A stretch of 5,722 nucleotides of DNA from a bacterium (lineage in GTDB: Bacteria > Tectomicrobia > Entotheonellia > Entotheonellales > Entotheonellaceae): the NCBI GenBank assembly GCA_027294925.1, contig JAPULM010000419.1, forward strand, positions 1 to 5,722. Direction: 5' to 3'. Within the stretch, counting starts at the first letter, position 1, and each line of letters starts with the position of its first letter. A model generated the notes under the pieces. It had not been told where the DNA came from. It worked only from the letters and a program-made list of their open reading frames with translations, and ran no database searches. Made by a program: the position numbers and the translations under genes. Positions 1 to 5,722 of the stretch are shown here, in pieces.

Positions 1-126
1 ATTGTGCTGCTCGATATGCTTGAGCATCTGTGCAGACGCCTGCACTGCGAGATTGGGGAGTTATTTCCAACAGACACCACGGGCCAGGCAGTTGCTGTGC
101 ACAGCTCTAAGCATTTTCGAAGATAA
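1..126 (+). CDS. C-terminal fragment of a probable XRE (Cro/C1-type) HTH regulator, 5' end outside window
   Basis: Frame 1 is open from the first base to a TAA at 124-126 and gives 41 residues. The segment LLDMLEHLCRRLHCEIGELF (residues 3-22) has the spacing of the last helices of small Cro/C1-type HTH proteins. In that family a 'Leu-x-x-Leu-x-x-Leu/Ile-Cys-x-x-Leu' helix is followed by a Cys-x-x-Gly-x-Leu-Phe turn, as in YozG-like regulators. A short polar tail follows and ends in KHFRR. If correct, it is a DNA-binding transcription factor of unknown target. It is convergent with the asparaginase-like gene and overlaps its last 20 bp (107-126). The HTH recognition helix and the start lie outside the window, so the assignment rests on one short motif. 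A chance open frame is the main alternative. Confidence 0.5.
   Translation: MVLLDMLEHLCRRLHCEIGELFPTDTTGQAVAVHSSKHFRR
94..105. repeat. Perfect 12-bp palindrome
   Basis: GCTGTGCACAGC reads identically on both strands. It lies 1 bp beyond the asparaginase-like stop codon (107-109 on the - strand) and within the last codons of the left-hand + gene. No T-run follows on either strand, so it is not a standard intrinsic terminator. It could be a protein-binding site or chance. The symmetry is certain; the role is unknown. Confidence 0.35.
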
Positions 127-1111
127 TTTGCAGCTCGTCCCTATCTTGCGTATGAGCAAGTGCCACCATCAGGAGAATGCGGGCTTTAGGTCCGCTCAGA
201 TAGCCTGCGGATATGGCATCCCGGTCAATAAGACTCTTATACGAACCAGGGTACGCCTTTTCTGTATGTGGGCAACCACCAAACACACGCGTCGCAAGAA
301 TCACCGGGATCCCTGCTTGCAGGGCGTCACAGAGGGCGAGAAAATTCGTATGATTCGCGGCAGCCCCGGCCCAGCCCTCCACGACAATGCCGTTCACTTG
401 CTCACCAAGACAAGCACGGACGAGTAGATCGTCCATGCCTTGCACCATTTTGATAAGCTGCACATTGTCGACCACGTGGTTCACATCGAAACGCAGACGC
501 CGGTCGGAGTGAGCGAAAAAGACCACACCCGTTTTTGTTGGGCCATAACCCCTGTTGGTCACAGCCCCCACCGGGCCACTATCACGAGACGAAAACGCGG
601 TGAGGTGGTGCGTGTGGGTCTTCATAGCGTTACGGGCGGCATGAATTTCCCCACCGCATACAACCAGAACCCCGCGTTTCCCCGCGGCAGGGTCGGCTAC
701 TACTTGTACGGCATGAAGAATATTGCGAGGGCCGTCGCTATCCGGCTCATCAAAGTTTCGTTGGGCGCCGGTGATTGCCACGGGTTTTTCTAGTCCCAGG
801 GTAAGATCGAGCAGATAGGCGGTCTCCTCGATGGTTGCGGTACCATGGGTAATTACCGCACCTGTCACGGCATCATCCCGCAACGCGTCACGCAGGCAAT
901 CCCGAAGTCCAAAAGCCGTTGCAGTACTCATGCGGGTTCCAGCGACGCGAGAATGTTCAATAAGCCTCAAATTAGCGATCTCGGATAGCTCAGGAATCGC
1001 TCCGGTCATCTCTTCGGCACTGGCAGCGGGCACCCATCCGCCCAGGTTTTTGTCATAGGTTGAACAGATGGTTCCACCGCTAGCAACAATACAGATAGTG
1101 GGAAGGGTCAT
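107..1111 (-). CDS. Asparaginase/glutaminase-family amidohydrolase, substrate pocket altered
   Basis: A complete 334-residue protein, close to the usual 320-350 for bacterial L-asparaginases, which hydrolyse Asn to Asp and ammonia. There is no signal peptide, so it is probably cytoplasmic. Residues 9-15 (VASGGTI) hold the first active-site Thr (T14). Residues 87-99 (ITHGTATIEETAY) hold the second Thr (T91). D126-G127-P128 is the conserved DGP, and K164 in the NAMKTHT segment is the catalytic Lys. The C-terminus (ARILL...LQIIFENA) matches the family end, so it is not truncated. Position 92 is Ala (GCA, bases 836-838), where classical enzymes have the Asp that holds the substrate amino group (D90 of E. 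coli AnsB). The Ser-Gln substrate site is also changed (G58-T59-R60-M61). The family is secure, but L-asparagine as substrate is doubtful. The start ATG has only a weak upstream Shine-Dalgarno. The gene is transcribed alone, divergent from the deoxyribosyltransferase gene. Confidence 0.93.
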   Translation of the reverse strand: MTLPTICIVASGGTICSTYDKNLGGWVPAASAEEMTGAIPELSEIANLRLIEHSRVAGTRMSTATAFGLRDCLRDALRDDAVTGAVITHGTATIEETAYLLDLTLGLEKPVAITGAQRNFDEPDSDGPRNILHAVQVVADPAAGKRGVLVVCGGEIHAARNAMKTHTHHLTAFSSRDSGPVGAVTNRGYGPTKTGVVFFAHSDRRLRFDVNHVVDNVQLIKMVQGMDDLLVRACLGEQVNGIVVEGWAGAAANHTNFLALCDALQAGIPVILATRVFGGCPHTEKAYPGSYKSLIDRDAISAGYLSGPKARILLMVALAHTQDRDELQIIFENA

Positions 1112-1151
1112 GGTTTATAGGCCAAAAAGACTTCTAAGCTTTGATGACAAA

Positions 1152-1157
1152 ATCATA
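1152..1157 (-). promoter_or_regulatory. Candidate -10 box for the asparaginase-like gene
   Basis: On the - strand TATGAT (5 of 6 to TATAAT) lies about 40 bases upstream of the ATG at 1111. No convincing -35 hexamer is found 16-18 bases further upstream, so this is a weak call. Confidence 0.25.
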
Positions 1158-1230
1158 TGTTAAATGAACCGTATTGACGGGTGGGAATTTTAGCGCAACC
1201 AGGCCCTGTGGATCAAGGGAATTGGAAAAT

Positions 1231-1253
1231 GTGATGTTACACTGAAACGTCAC
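1231..1253. promoter_or_regulatory. Operator-like inverted repeat
   Basis: GTGATGTT and AACGTCAC flank a 7-base spacer. Seven of eight positions are complementary and the eighth is a G:T pair. It lies 120 bp upstream of the asparaginase-like start and about 330 bp from the deoxyribosyltransferase start. The symmetry and half-site spacing suit a dimeric repressor or activator. No T-run follows, so a terminator is unlikely. No regulator family can be named from it. Confidence 0.3.
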
Positions 1254-1510
1254 TCACGTCTAGCAGGTTCGAAACTTTCCCGGCCTATTCCTACCCAAGG
1301 CGGTAGACGGTCAGGATGTCAAAAGCCGCTTTTCACGTTGCAGCAGCCATGCCGCAGCGGCTCGCAGCAAAGCGTAGCACAGCAATGCGCGGCCTGGACA
1401 TGCGGCGAAGGATGGGGTAGGGTTGCGTCTCATCGGTTTCGCGGGGCGAGGGCCTCGGCACGGCCGGTCGGAAAAGCTGGGGGGACTTCTCCACTCAGAA
1501 TACCAACGCA

Positions 1511-1540
1511 CCGACATCCGGTAAGTGATGGGGCTAGAAT
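1511..1540 (+). promoter_or_regulatory. Candidate sigma70 promoter for the deoxyribosyltransferase gene
   Basis: CCGACA (4 of 6 to TTGACA) at 1511-1516 and TAGAAT (5 of 6 to TATAAT) at 1535-1540 are separated by 18 bases. The predicted start near 1547 would leave a leader of about 38 bases before the ATG at 1585. The -35 match is modest. Confidence 0.3.
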
Positions 1541-1584
1541 GCCAGCCAGTGTTGAACAACCTTGCTGTTAGGATGAGGAAGGAC

Positions 1585-2250
1585 ATGACGCCAACGTTTA
1601 CCGTCTATTTTGCCGGGGCGTTGTTTAATCACAAAGACCTGACGGGGAATGCCTTGCTGGCGGCGCATATCGAGCAGGTGTCAGAGGGGCGCTATGTGTG
1701 CATCTTGCCGCAAGATCTGGAGCAGGCGACGAAGCGGGCGGTTGATATTCGTAATCAGGACTTGAAGCAGGTGATGACTTGTGATCTTGCCCTGTTTAAT
1801 TTTGACGGGAGCGAGTTGGATTCGGGTACTGTCGTCGAATTTATGTTTGCCAAGTTTCTGGATATCCCAGCAGTGATTCTACGATCTGATTTCCGCCTCT
1901 CCGGCGATCAGGGGAAAGATGGCGATGCCTGGAACCTGATGTGTTCATTTTATCCCCGCACACGTATCGTGCAGGTCAACGCCATCGCATGGTACCAACA
2001 GGCGCAACAGGAAGCGGACAGCTTGCAGGATGCAACCCATCGGCTGTATCGTCGCCTTGCTGACGCCGTGACGGAAAATCTGGACAGGGTGCGCCAGGAA
2101 GCAGCGCTGCCAAAAGACGCCAGTGCTGATCCGACATGGTTGTATCAGTGGGCGCTACGCTTTCCCGGCAGCGGCTTTGAAAGGTTTGCTGCAAAACCAT
2201 CCTTTGTTGCCCAACTGGTCAAAACGAAACGGGACAAAGGACTAATTTAG
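1585..2250 (+). CDS. Nucleoside 2-deoxyribosyltransferase-family protein
   Basis: A 221-residue protein. Members exchange the base of 2'-deoxynucleosides or hydrolyse the N-glycosidic bond through a Glu nucleophile in a Rossmann-like fold. YFAGALFN (residues 8-15) is the N-terminal nucleotide-binding strand and loop. D67 ends the CDLALF strand. DGSELDSGTVVEF (74-86) is the family signature, with E85 as the expected nucleophile. RSDFRLSGDQ (100-109) and WNLM (116-119) follow as in bacterial homologues. Residues about 136-221 go beyond the roughly 155-residue minimal enzyme and begin with a long helix rich in Gln, Ala and Arg. The ATG at 1585 is preferred because GAGG lies 6 bases upstream and the YFAG strand then starts at residue 8. 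In-frame ATGs at 1525, 1528 and 1573 lack such a site. Transcribed alone and probably cytosolic. The actual base or nucleoside substrate cannot be read from sequence. Confidence 0.9.
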   Translation: MTPTFTVYFAGALFNHKDLTGNALLAAHIEQVSEGRYVCILPQDLEQATKRAVDIRNQDLKQVMTCDLALFNFDGSELDSGTVVEFMFAKFLDIPAVILRSDFRLSGDQGKDGDAWNLMCSFYPRTRIVQVNAIAWYQQAQQEADSLQDATHRLYRRLADAVTENLDRVRQEAALPKDASADPTWLYQWALRFPGSGFERFAAKPSFVAQLVKTKRDKGLI

Positions 2251-2274
2251 AAGCAAGTACGAAAATGCATCATC

Positions 2275-3546
2275 CTATGAGACTGCCGCCGGCGCGAACT
2301 CCGGCAACAATACGTCGCGCCAGTCTGCATCACCAGGCAATTCGCGTTCCACCGCCCGTATCGAGTAATAGGACGGCTGCAAACCAGGCGGCTGGCCGCC
2401 TTCTTGTACGGTTTTAACCGCCTGCAGCAGAAGTCTACGGGTCTGGATGATGGCGCGATCCGCCGGTCCCAGATGTTCTTTGCTACGGTCCACAATGCGC
2501 CCCATCGTTTCCTGCAAGGCTCGGTCTTGTGTGTTAATGCCGTCAATACCGGTGAAGGTTTCGTACTTTTGCACCTGACGGTCCAGAAGATAGTCGTTAG
2601 CCTTGTTGGCAATGGCTCGAAACGTCTCCTGATCCACATGCGACGGCCCATTTCCTGTCCGGCGTTCGAGACGATCTTCTTCGCTCAACGGATCGCTACC
2701 GAGGCTGTAGTTCCAGTTGTAGACCATGCTGTTTTCGTCGTCCATCGGCACCCAGATATGTCCGGCTACACCAGCGGCGCCAGCTAATGTTCGGTGCGGT
2801 CGTAACTGGTGAAACGGCAATACATATTGGTAGGTGCGAATGTGCAGACTCTCATCGTCGACCGATCTTACACCGGCATACCAGTACCCATAGTCGGTGA
2901 GTTCGAGTTCCAGTTGTGGGGCTTTGCCACGCACCCAGGCAGTGTTCGGGTCAATGCCGGGTTTGCCGCTATTGGACGTCATACTGCGATGCAAAATTGG
3001 CGCATGCGAGGTGTCAATACCGCCTTCCAAGGCTTGTAGCCAGTTGCTTTCCTGGATGACTTTAGACACCTGCCGGTGGCTTGCAGGTGCCTGCGTCCAG
3101 GCAAACTTGGGCAGCGGCGGTTGCAGCTCCGGTGGTCCCATATAGGCCCAGATAATACCGCCCATGTCCACGGTCGGGTAGACTTGAATGCGGATTTTAT
3201 CCTTGAAGTTGAGGTCAGCAGGTTCGTTCATCATGTCCACACAGGCGCCGTTAACGTCATACTTCCAGCCATGATAGACACAACGCAAACCACCTTCTTC
3301 ATTACGGCCAAAATAGAGGGACACACGGCGGTGGGGGCAAAATTCATCCAGCAGACCAATGCGGCCTTCGGTATCACGGAAGGCCACCAGCGGCTCGCCA
3401 AGTAGTCTGACGCGCACCGGGGGGCAATCGGGCTGCGCTATTTCCCGTGATAACAAGGCCGGTAGCCAATAGCGTCGCATGGTAGCGCCAAGCGGTGTAT
3501 CAGAACCGACGCGGGTTATCAGTTCATTTTCCTCATGCGATAGCAT
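2275..3546 (-). CDS. Rieske non-heme iron oxygenase, phthalate 4,5-dioxygenase/LigX-like oxygenase subunit
   Basis: A complete 423-residue oxygenase subunit of a ring-hydroxylating or O-demethylating system. The Rieske [2Fe-2S] motif is intact: C70-P-H72 and C89-x2-H92-G-W. The catalytic domain opens with NWLQALEGGIDTSHAPILH (residues 168-186), giving the bridging D178 and iron ligands H181 and H186. D341 in the QDRALQETMG segment is the likely third, carboxylate, ligand. The N-terminal start (LSHEENELITRVG) and the C-terminal region are typical of the phthalate-dioxygenase branch, which is fed electrons by a separate reductase. No reductase or ferredoxin gene is in the window. The ATG is preceded by GAGGGAG with a 7-base gap. 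The gene is convergent with the deoxyribosyltransferase gene, 24 bp apart, with no terminator hairpin between them. The aromatic substrate is unknown; phthalate itself should not be assumed. Confidence 0.93.
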   Translation of the reverse strand: MLSHEENELITRVGSDTPLGATMRRYWLPALLSREIAQPDCPPVRVRLLGEPLVAFRDTEGRIGLLDEFCPHRRVSLYFGRNEEGGLRCVYHGWKYDVNGACVDMMNEPADLNFKDKIRIQVYPTVDMGGIIWAYMGPPELQPPLPKFAWTQAPASHRQVSKVIQESNWLQALEGGIDTSHAPILHRSMTSNSGKPGIDPNTAWVRGKAPQLELELTDYGYWYAGVRSVDDESLHIRTYQYVLPFHQLRPHRTLAGAAGVAGHIWVPMDDENSMVYNWNYSLGSDPLSEEDRLERRTGNGPSHVDQETFRAIANKANDYLLDRQVQKYETFTGIDGINTQDRALQETMGRIVDRSKEHLGPADRAIIQTRRLLLQAVKTVQEGGQPPGLQPSYYSIRAVERELPGDADWRDVLLPEFAPAAVS

Positions 3547-3573
3547 ATCTCAACTCCCTCTTTGCAGATTGCA

Positions 3574-3597
3574 TCCCCTGTTTAAGCACAAAGGGGA
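3574..3597. repeat. Inverted repeat in the leader of the Rieske oxygenase gene
   Basis: TCCCCT (3574-3579) and AGGGGA (3592-3597) are perfect inverted copies 12 bases apart. They lie just upstream of the oxygenase Shine-Dalgarno on the - strand. It could be an operator for substrate-responsive control or a leader hairpin. It is short enough to occur by chance. Confidence 0.25.
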
Positions 3598-3613
3598 CGA
3601 GACGTTCTGCTTT

Positions 3614-3643
3614 AGTTTATGTGCCTTTACAAAGCAGCGTCAG
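3614..3643 (-). promoter_or_regulatory. Weak candidate promoter for the Rieske oxygenase gene
   Basis: On the - strand CTGACG (bases 3643-3638, 4 of 6 to TTGACA) and TAAACT (3619-3614, 4 of 6 to TATAAT) are 18 bases apart and about 70 bases upstream of the ATG. The boxes overlap the better promoter on the + strand. If both are real, the two directions would compete for polymerase. Confidence 0.2.
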
Positions 3644-3653
3644 CTCGTATATT
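3626..3653 (+). promoter_or_regulatory. Sigma70-type promoter for the NfeD-like/flotillin operon
   Basis: TTTACA at 3626-3631 (5 of 6 to TTGACA) and TATATT at 3648-3653 (5 of 6 to TATAAT) are 16 bases apart in an AT-rich patch. This is the best-scoring promoter found in the window by eye. Transcription would start near 3660 and leave a leader of about 186 bases before the ATG at 3846. Confidence 0.45.
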
Positions 3654-3678
3654 TATAGATGGATCGCCTGACCTATTT

Positions 3679-3788
3679 TTACGCCTTAACCCGATGCATA
3701 GCAAGCCGAAAAGGTGTTTGGCGTAACAGTTGAACCAGCGTCCGCAGCCAGCGCATGGTAAGATTATGCAGATGCCGTGTGACGCTGG
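3679..3788 (+). repeat. Two consecutive hairpin-forming inverted repeats in the operon leader
   Basis: The first is TTACGCC (3679-3685) with GGCGTAA (3720-3726). Its stem can continue inward past a small internal loop through AAC/GTT and, after one bulged T, CC/GG, leaving about 20 bases in the loop. The second is CCAGCGTC (3735-3742) with GACGCTGG (3781-3788), 38 bases apart, with a small GCAT/ATGC helix possible inside. Both lie between the predicted transcription start and the Shine-Dalgarno of the NfeD-like gene. No T-run follows, so they are not terminators as such. I match them to no known riboswitch; they may be a regulatory leader or chance. Confidence 0.35.
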
Positions 3789-3845
3789 AGGTCCCATCGG
3801 GGTGCATGGTAGGGGACGCCATAGCATAGGGAGGAGATACACACC

Positions 3846-4418
3846 ATGAATCTGATATCATGGCTGCATGGCCTTTATCTCTTTACCTCGATTTTTGGCA
3901 TCGGTGTGATGGCGATCGACATGCTCGGTCTGCTTGGCACCGGCGAGGGTGATGCCGACGGCGCTGCAGATGGCGGCGGTCATATGCCAGTGCTCTCCGT
4001 CCTGCGTTACCTCCGCCTCGCGGTCTACTTTTCGCTGGGCTTTGGTCCTCTGGGTCTGGTCGCCGAGGCAACCGGCAGTGGTGGGCTATGGAGTCTGCTC
4101 TGGTCGGTGCCTGGCGGCGTTGCCGCAGGGATTCTGGCTCGCCTGTTTTTCCGCTTTCAACAAGACGATATCGATTCCAGTGTGCAGGAGGATGACCTCC
4201 TGCTCGAGCGGGGTCGCGTCATCGTGCCGCTGTCAAGCCAGAATATGGGCAAGGTGCGGGTAAAGATGGGGCAAATTGTCGTGGAGCGCTATGCGCTCGC
4301 CGAAGACGAGTGGGAGTCGTTGCAAACCGACGAGGTGGTGGAGATTGTTCGGGTAACGGACGACTGTGTCTATGTTCGGCGCTCGGAAGGCAATCTATTG
4401 TCTGACGATGGATCGTGA
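3846..4418 (+). CDS. NfeD/YqiJ-like membrane protein with C-terminal OB-fold
   Basis: A 190-residue inner-membrane protein. Hydrophobic segments lie at about residues 9-30, 51-74 and 80-102. The loop between the first two (31-47) is rich in Gly, Asp and Ala. Residues 117-180 form a small beta-rich domain (ERGRVIVPL, GKVRVKMGQIVVERYAL, TDEVVEIVRV, CVYVRR) with the strand pattern of NfeD-type OB folds. It lacks the serine-protease domain of long NfeD proteins, so it belongs to the short kind that partners flotillins, as with YuaF of Bacillus subtilis and YqiJ of E. coli. The start has a strong GGGAGGAG 9 bases upstream. It lies 34 bp before the flotillin gene on the same strand and is surely cotranscribed with it. 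The family is thought to modulate flotillin assemblies and membrane fluidity; its biochemical activity is unknown. Confidence 0.87.
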   Translation: MNLISWLHGLYLFTSIFGIGVMAIDMLGLLGTGEGDADGAADGGGHMPVLSVLRYLRLAVYFSLGFGPLGLVAEATGSGGLWSLLWSVPGGVAAGILARLFFRFQQDDIDSSVQEDDLLLERGRVIVPLSSQNMGKVRVKMGQIVVERYALAEDEWESLQTDEVVEIVRVTDDCVYVRRSEGNLLSDDGS

Positions 4419-4452
4419 TGACTGATTTTCACAGGCTCTAAGGAGATCAAAA

Positions 4453-5722
4453 ATGGAAGGGTTTTTTCAGCCCTCGGTGTTGGGGGGTATGGCGGCAGTT
4501 TTTTGCTTCTTCTTTGGCATCGTTATTCTCAACACGCTGGTTCGCGTCTGTTCACCACGTCAGGTGCTGGTAGTGACCGGCACCAAAACGCGGATTCAAG
4601 ACAAAGAATATGGTTTTCGCCTGCTGAAAGGCGGCTGGACCTTTGTCATTCCTTATTTTCAAAGCGTGCAGGCGCTTGATTTAAGCATCATTCCGGTGAA
4701 TGTGCGGATCGAAGGTGTTAATTCCGCCAATGGCATTACCGTTGGTGCAGACGCGACAGCTTGCGTCTGTGTCGATATCGAGGATGAGACGCTGCTGTAT
4801 TCTGCCGTTGAACGTCTGATGGGCAAATCCCGACAGGAAATTCAGGCACAGATCCAGCAGACGATGATTGGTAATTTTCGCGGTGCTCTGAATAAAACAA
4901 CGCCGTTGCAGGCGATTGGCATGGTCGAGAGTGTTGAGAACACGGACCCCAATGAAGAGATGGCGGTAGACGGAGAAGCCGAAGGGGAACGCGCCCAATT
5001 TCGCTCTGAGCTGCTCAGCGACAGTACGCAAGACCTCAGCACCTTCGGCATGCGGGTGGTGTCGGTGTCGTTGCAAAAAATCTGGGACACCTCCAATTAT
5101 ATTGCCAACCTGGCCAATAAAACCCTATCGTACAAGCGGCAGGAGGTCGAAATTGAAGAAGCCCGTTTAGGCGCCCGCGCGGAGCGGGCTGAATCCGATG
5201 CGCAACGTCGTGAGATGATCGCCGAGAGTCAGGCGAATGAAAAGATTCTAGAGGCGCAACAAGAGCTGGAGGTGATACGCCAGCAGTGTGAGGCCGACGT
5301 TGAACGCGTGCGTTTGGAGGCGGATAGCGCCATCGTCAAAGCCAATAGCGAAGGCGAACGCAGCATCCAAGAAGAGACGATCGCCCTGCAACAGCTCAAG
5401 AACAGTTCGAATGTGACGCTGGAAGCCAAAGCGCGTTACCAAGCTGCCGAAATCTTGGCGGCGGGCGAGAGCGAAGCGGTACGTATCGTGGCAGAGACCC
5501 ATAATGATCTGCTGCGCCAGAAGGCTGAACTGGTGGCTAAGGCCGGTGATCTCGGCAAGATCGCGTTGTTTGTCCAGCAACAGCTGCCGCACCTGTTCAC
5601 GGCCTATCAGACCCATGCCAAGGGGTTGCGCGTCGACAACCTGGTGGTGATGGATGACAAACGTGGCTTCAATGGCGTGGTCAATCGCGGCCCGGAAGCC
5701 CTGGTGGATTTTCTCCATCACT
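4453..5722 (+). CDS. Flotillin-like SPFH/band 7 protein (YqiK type), 3' end outside window
   Basis: The frame stays open from ATG 4453 to the right edge, 423 codons so far. A TAAGGAG lies 7 bases before the ATG. Residues 9-30 are one N-terminal membrane anchor, followed by C33-S-P-R, where flotillins commonly have a 'Cys-x-Pro' before the SPFH domain. The SPFH domain spans about 37-215 and ends with VSLQKIWDTSNYIANLA. Residues 228-365 are rich in Glu, Ala, Arg and Gln and should form the long coiled coil of flotillins. The rest (about 370-423: ALFVQQQLPHLF, VDNLVVMDD, NRGPEALVDFL) is the C-terminal oligomerisation region, so little is probably missing. Flotillins form large membrane assemblies that organise lipid microdomains and affect fluidity and envelope stress. 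An acidic stretch at 159-182 interrupts the SPFH domain. Codon use looks like the neighbours'. Confidence 0.95.
   Translation, partial: MEGFFQPSVLGGMAAVFCFFFGIVILNTLVRVCSPRQVLVVTGTKTRIQDKEYGFRLLKGGWTFVIPYFQSVQALDLSIIPVNVRIEGVNSANGITVGADATACVCVDIEDETLLYSAVERLMGKSRQEIQAQIQQTMIGNFRGALNKTTPLQAIGMVESVENTDPNEEMAVDGEAEGERAQFRSELLSDSTQDLSTFGMRVVSVSLQKIWDTSNYIANLANKTLSYKRQEVEIEEARLGARAERAESDAQRREMIAESQANEKILEAQQELEVIRQQCEADVERVRLEADSAIVKANSEGERSIQEETIALQQLKNSSNVTLEAKARYQAAEILAAGESEAVRIVAETHNDLLRQKAELVAKAGDLGKIALFVQQQLPHLFTAYQTHAKGLRVDNLVVMDDKRGFNGVVNRGPEALVDFLHH

Larger units (their letters stand above)
1112..1584. other. Divergent intergenic region, no gene seen
   Basis: These 473 bp separate the divergent starts of the asparaginase-like and deoxyribosyltransferase genes. 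The left part (about 1112-1260) is AT-richer and holds a possible -10 box and an operator-like dyad. The right part (about 1320-1490) is distinctly GC-rich, with many AGC/GC motifs and two short dyads: AAAAGC-C-GCTTTT at 1321-1333 and GCCGC-A-GCGGC at 1351-1361. Short open frames occur on both strands (1311-1586 - and 1338-1571 +), but they lack a good Shine-Dalgarno and resemble no family I know. The length is more than two promoters need. Confidence 0.6.

Noticed and set aside
1264..1290. GGTTCGAAAC resembling the T-loop of a tRNA
   Set aside because: The flanking bases do not form the 5-bp T stem, and no acceptor, D or anticodon arm can be built around it.
1311..1586. 91-residue minus-strand open frame in the intergenic region
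   Set aside because: It has no good Shine-Dalgarno, the composition is driven by the GC-rich block, and no domain is recognised.
1976..2200. Minus-strand open frame containing SDQHWRLLAALLPG, reminiscent of IS4/IS5 transposase N-termini
   Set aside because: It lies wholly antisense to the well-supported deoxyribosyltransferase gene, has no further transposase residues and no inverted repeats around it. The likeness is chance.
2251..2274. Possible bidirectional terminator between the convergent genes
   Set aside because: The 24 bp contain no stem and no T-run on either side.
3627..3861. Short minus-strand frames between the oxygenase and NfeD-like genes
   Set aside because: They overlap the promoter and Shine-Dalgarno of the NfeD-like gene, have no ribosome site and look non-protein-like.
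4681..5721. Several minus-strand open frames opposite the flotillin
   Set aside because: They are shadows of the flotillin frame, which has a clear start, a strong Shine-Dalgarno and full domain order.

Overview
The window looks like ordinary proteobacterial chromosome: dense genes, moderate GC (mid-50s % by eye), Shine-Dalgarno-led starts and sigma70-like promoter boxes. The last two genes resemble the YqiJ/YqiK (NfeD-like plus flotillin) pair known from enteric bacteria, so a gammaproteobacterium or a relative is the best guess. This is inference; no rRNA or tRNA gene is present to support it. I see no insertion sequence, CRISPR array, RNA gene or prophage gene.

Layout, left to right. (1) 1-126, +: the last 41 codons of a gene that enters from the left, probably a small Cro/C1-type (XRE) HTH regulator. 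Its stop lies inside the 3' end of the next gene on the other strand. (2) 107-1111, -: a complete cytoplasmic asparaginase-family amidohydrolase with the normal catalytic Thr/Thr/Lys but Ala in place of the substrate-binding Asp. (3) 1112-1584: a 473-bp divergent intergenic region with candidate promoters and an operator-like dyad. (4) 1585-2250, +: a nucleoside 2-deoxyribosyltransferase-family protein with a C-terminal extension. (5) 2275-3546, -: a Rieske non-heme iron oxygenase of the phthalate 4,5-dioxygenase/LigX type, convergent with (4) across 24 bp. (6) 3547-3845: a 299-bp divergent intergenic region holding a good promoter for the right-hand operon and a long leader with inverted repeats. 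(7) 3846-4418 and 4453-5722, +: a two-gene operon of an NfeD/YqiJ-like membrane OB-fold protein and a flotillin (SPFH) that runs off the right edge.

How they work together. Only the NfeD-like/flotillin pair is a clear functional unit: both are membrane proteins, the flotillin building a scaffold and the partner carrying a soluble OB domain. The asparaginase-like enzyme, deoxyribosyltransferase and Rieske oxygenase are each transcribed alone in alternating directions. No sequence evidence ties them into one pathway, although all three act on small nitrogenous or aromatic metabolites. The strongest oddities are the altered substrate pocket of the asparaginase-like enzyme, the structured leader of the flotillin operon, and an acidic insert in the flotillin SPFH domain. 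I do not see convincing evidence of an entirely new system.
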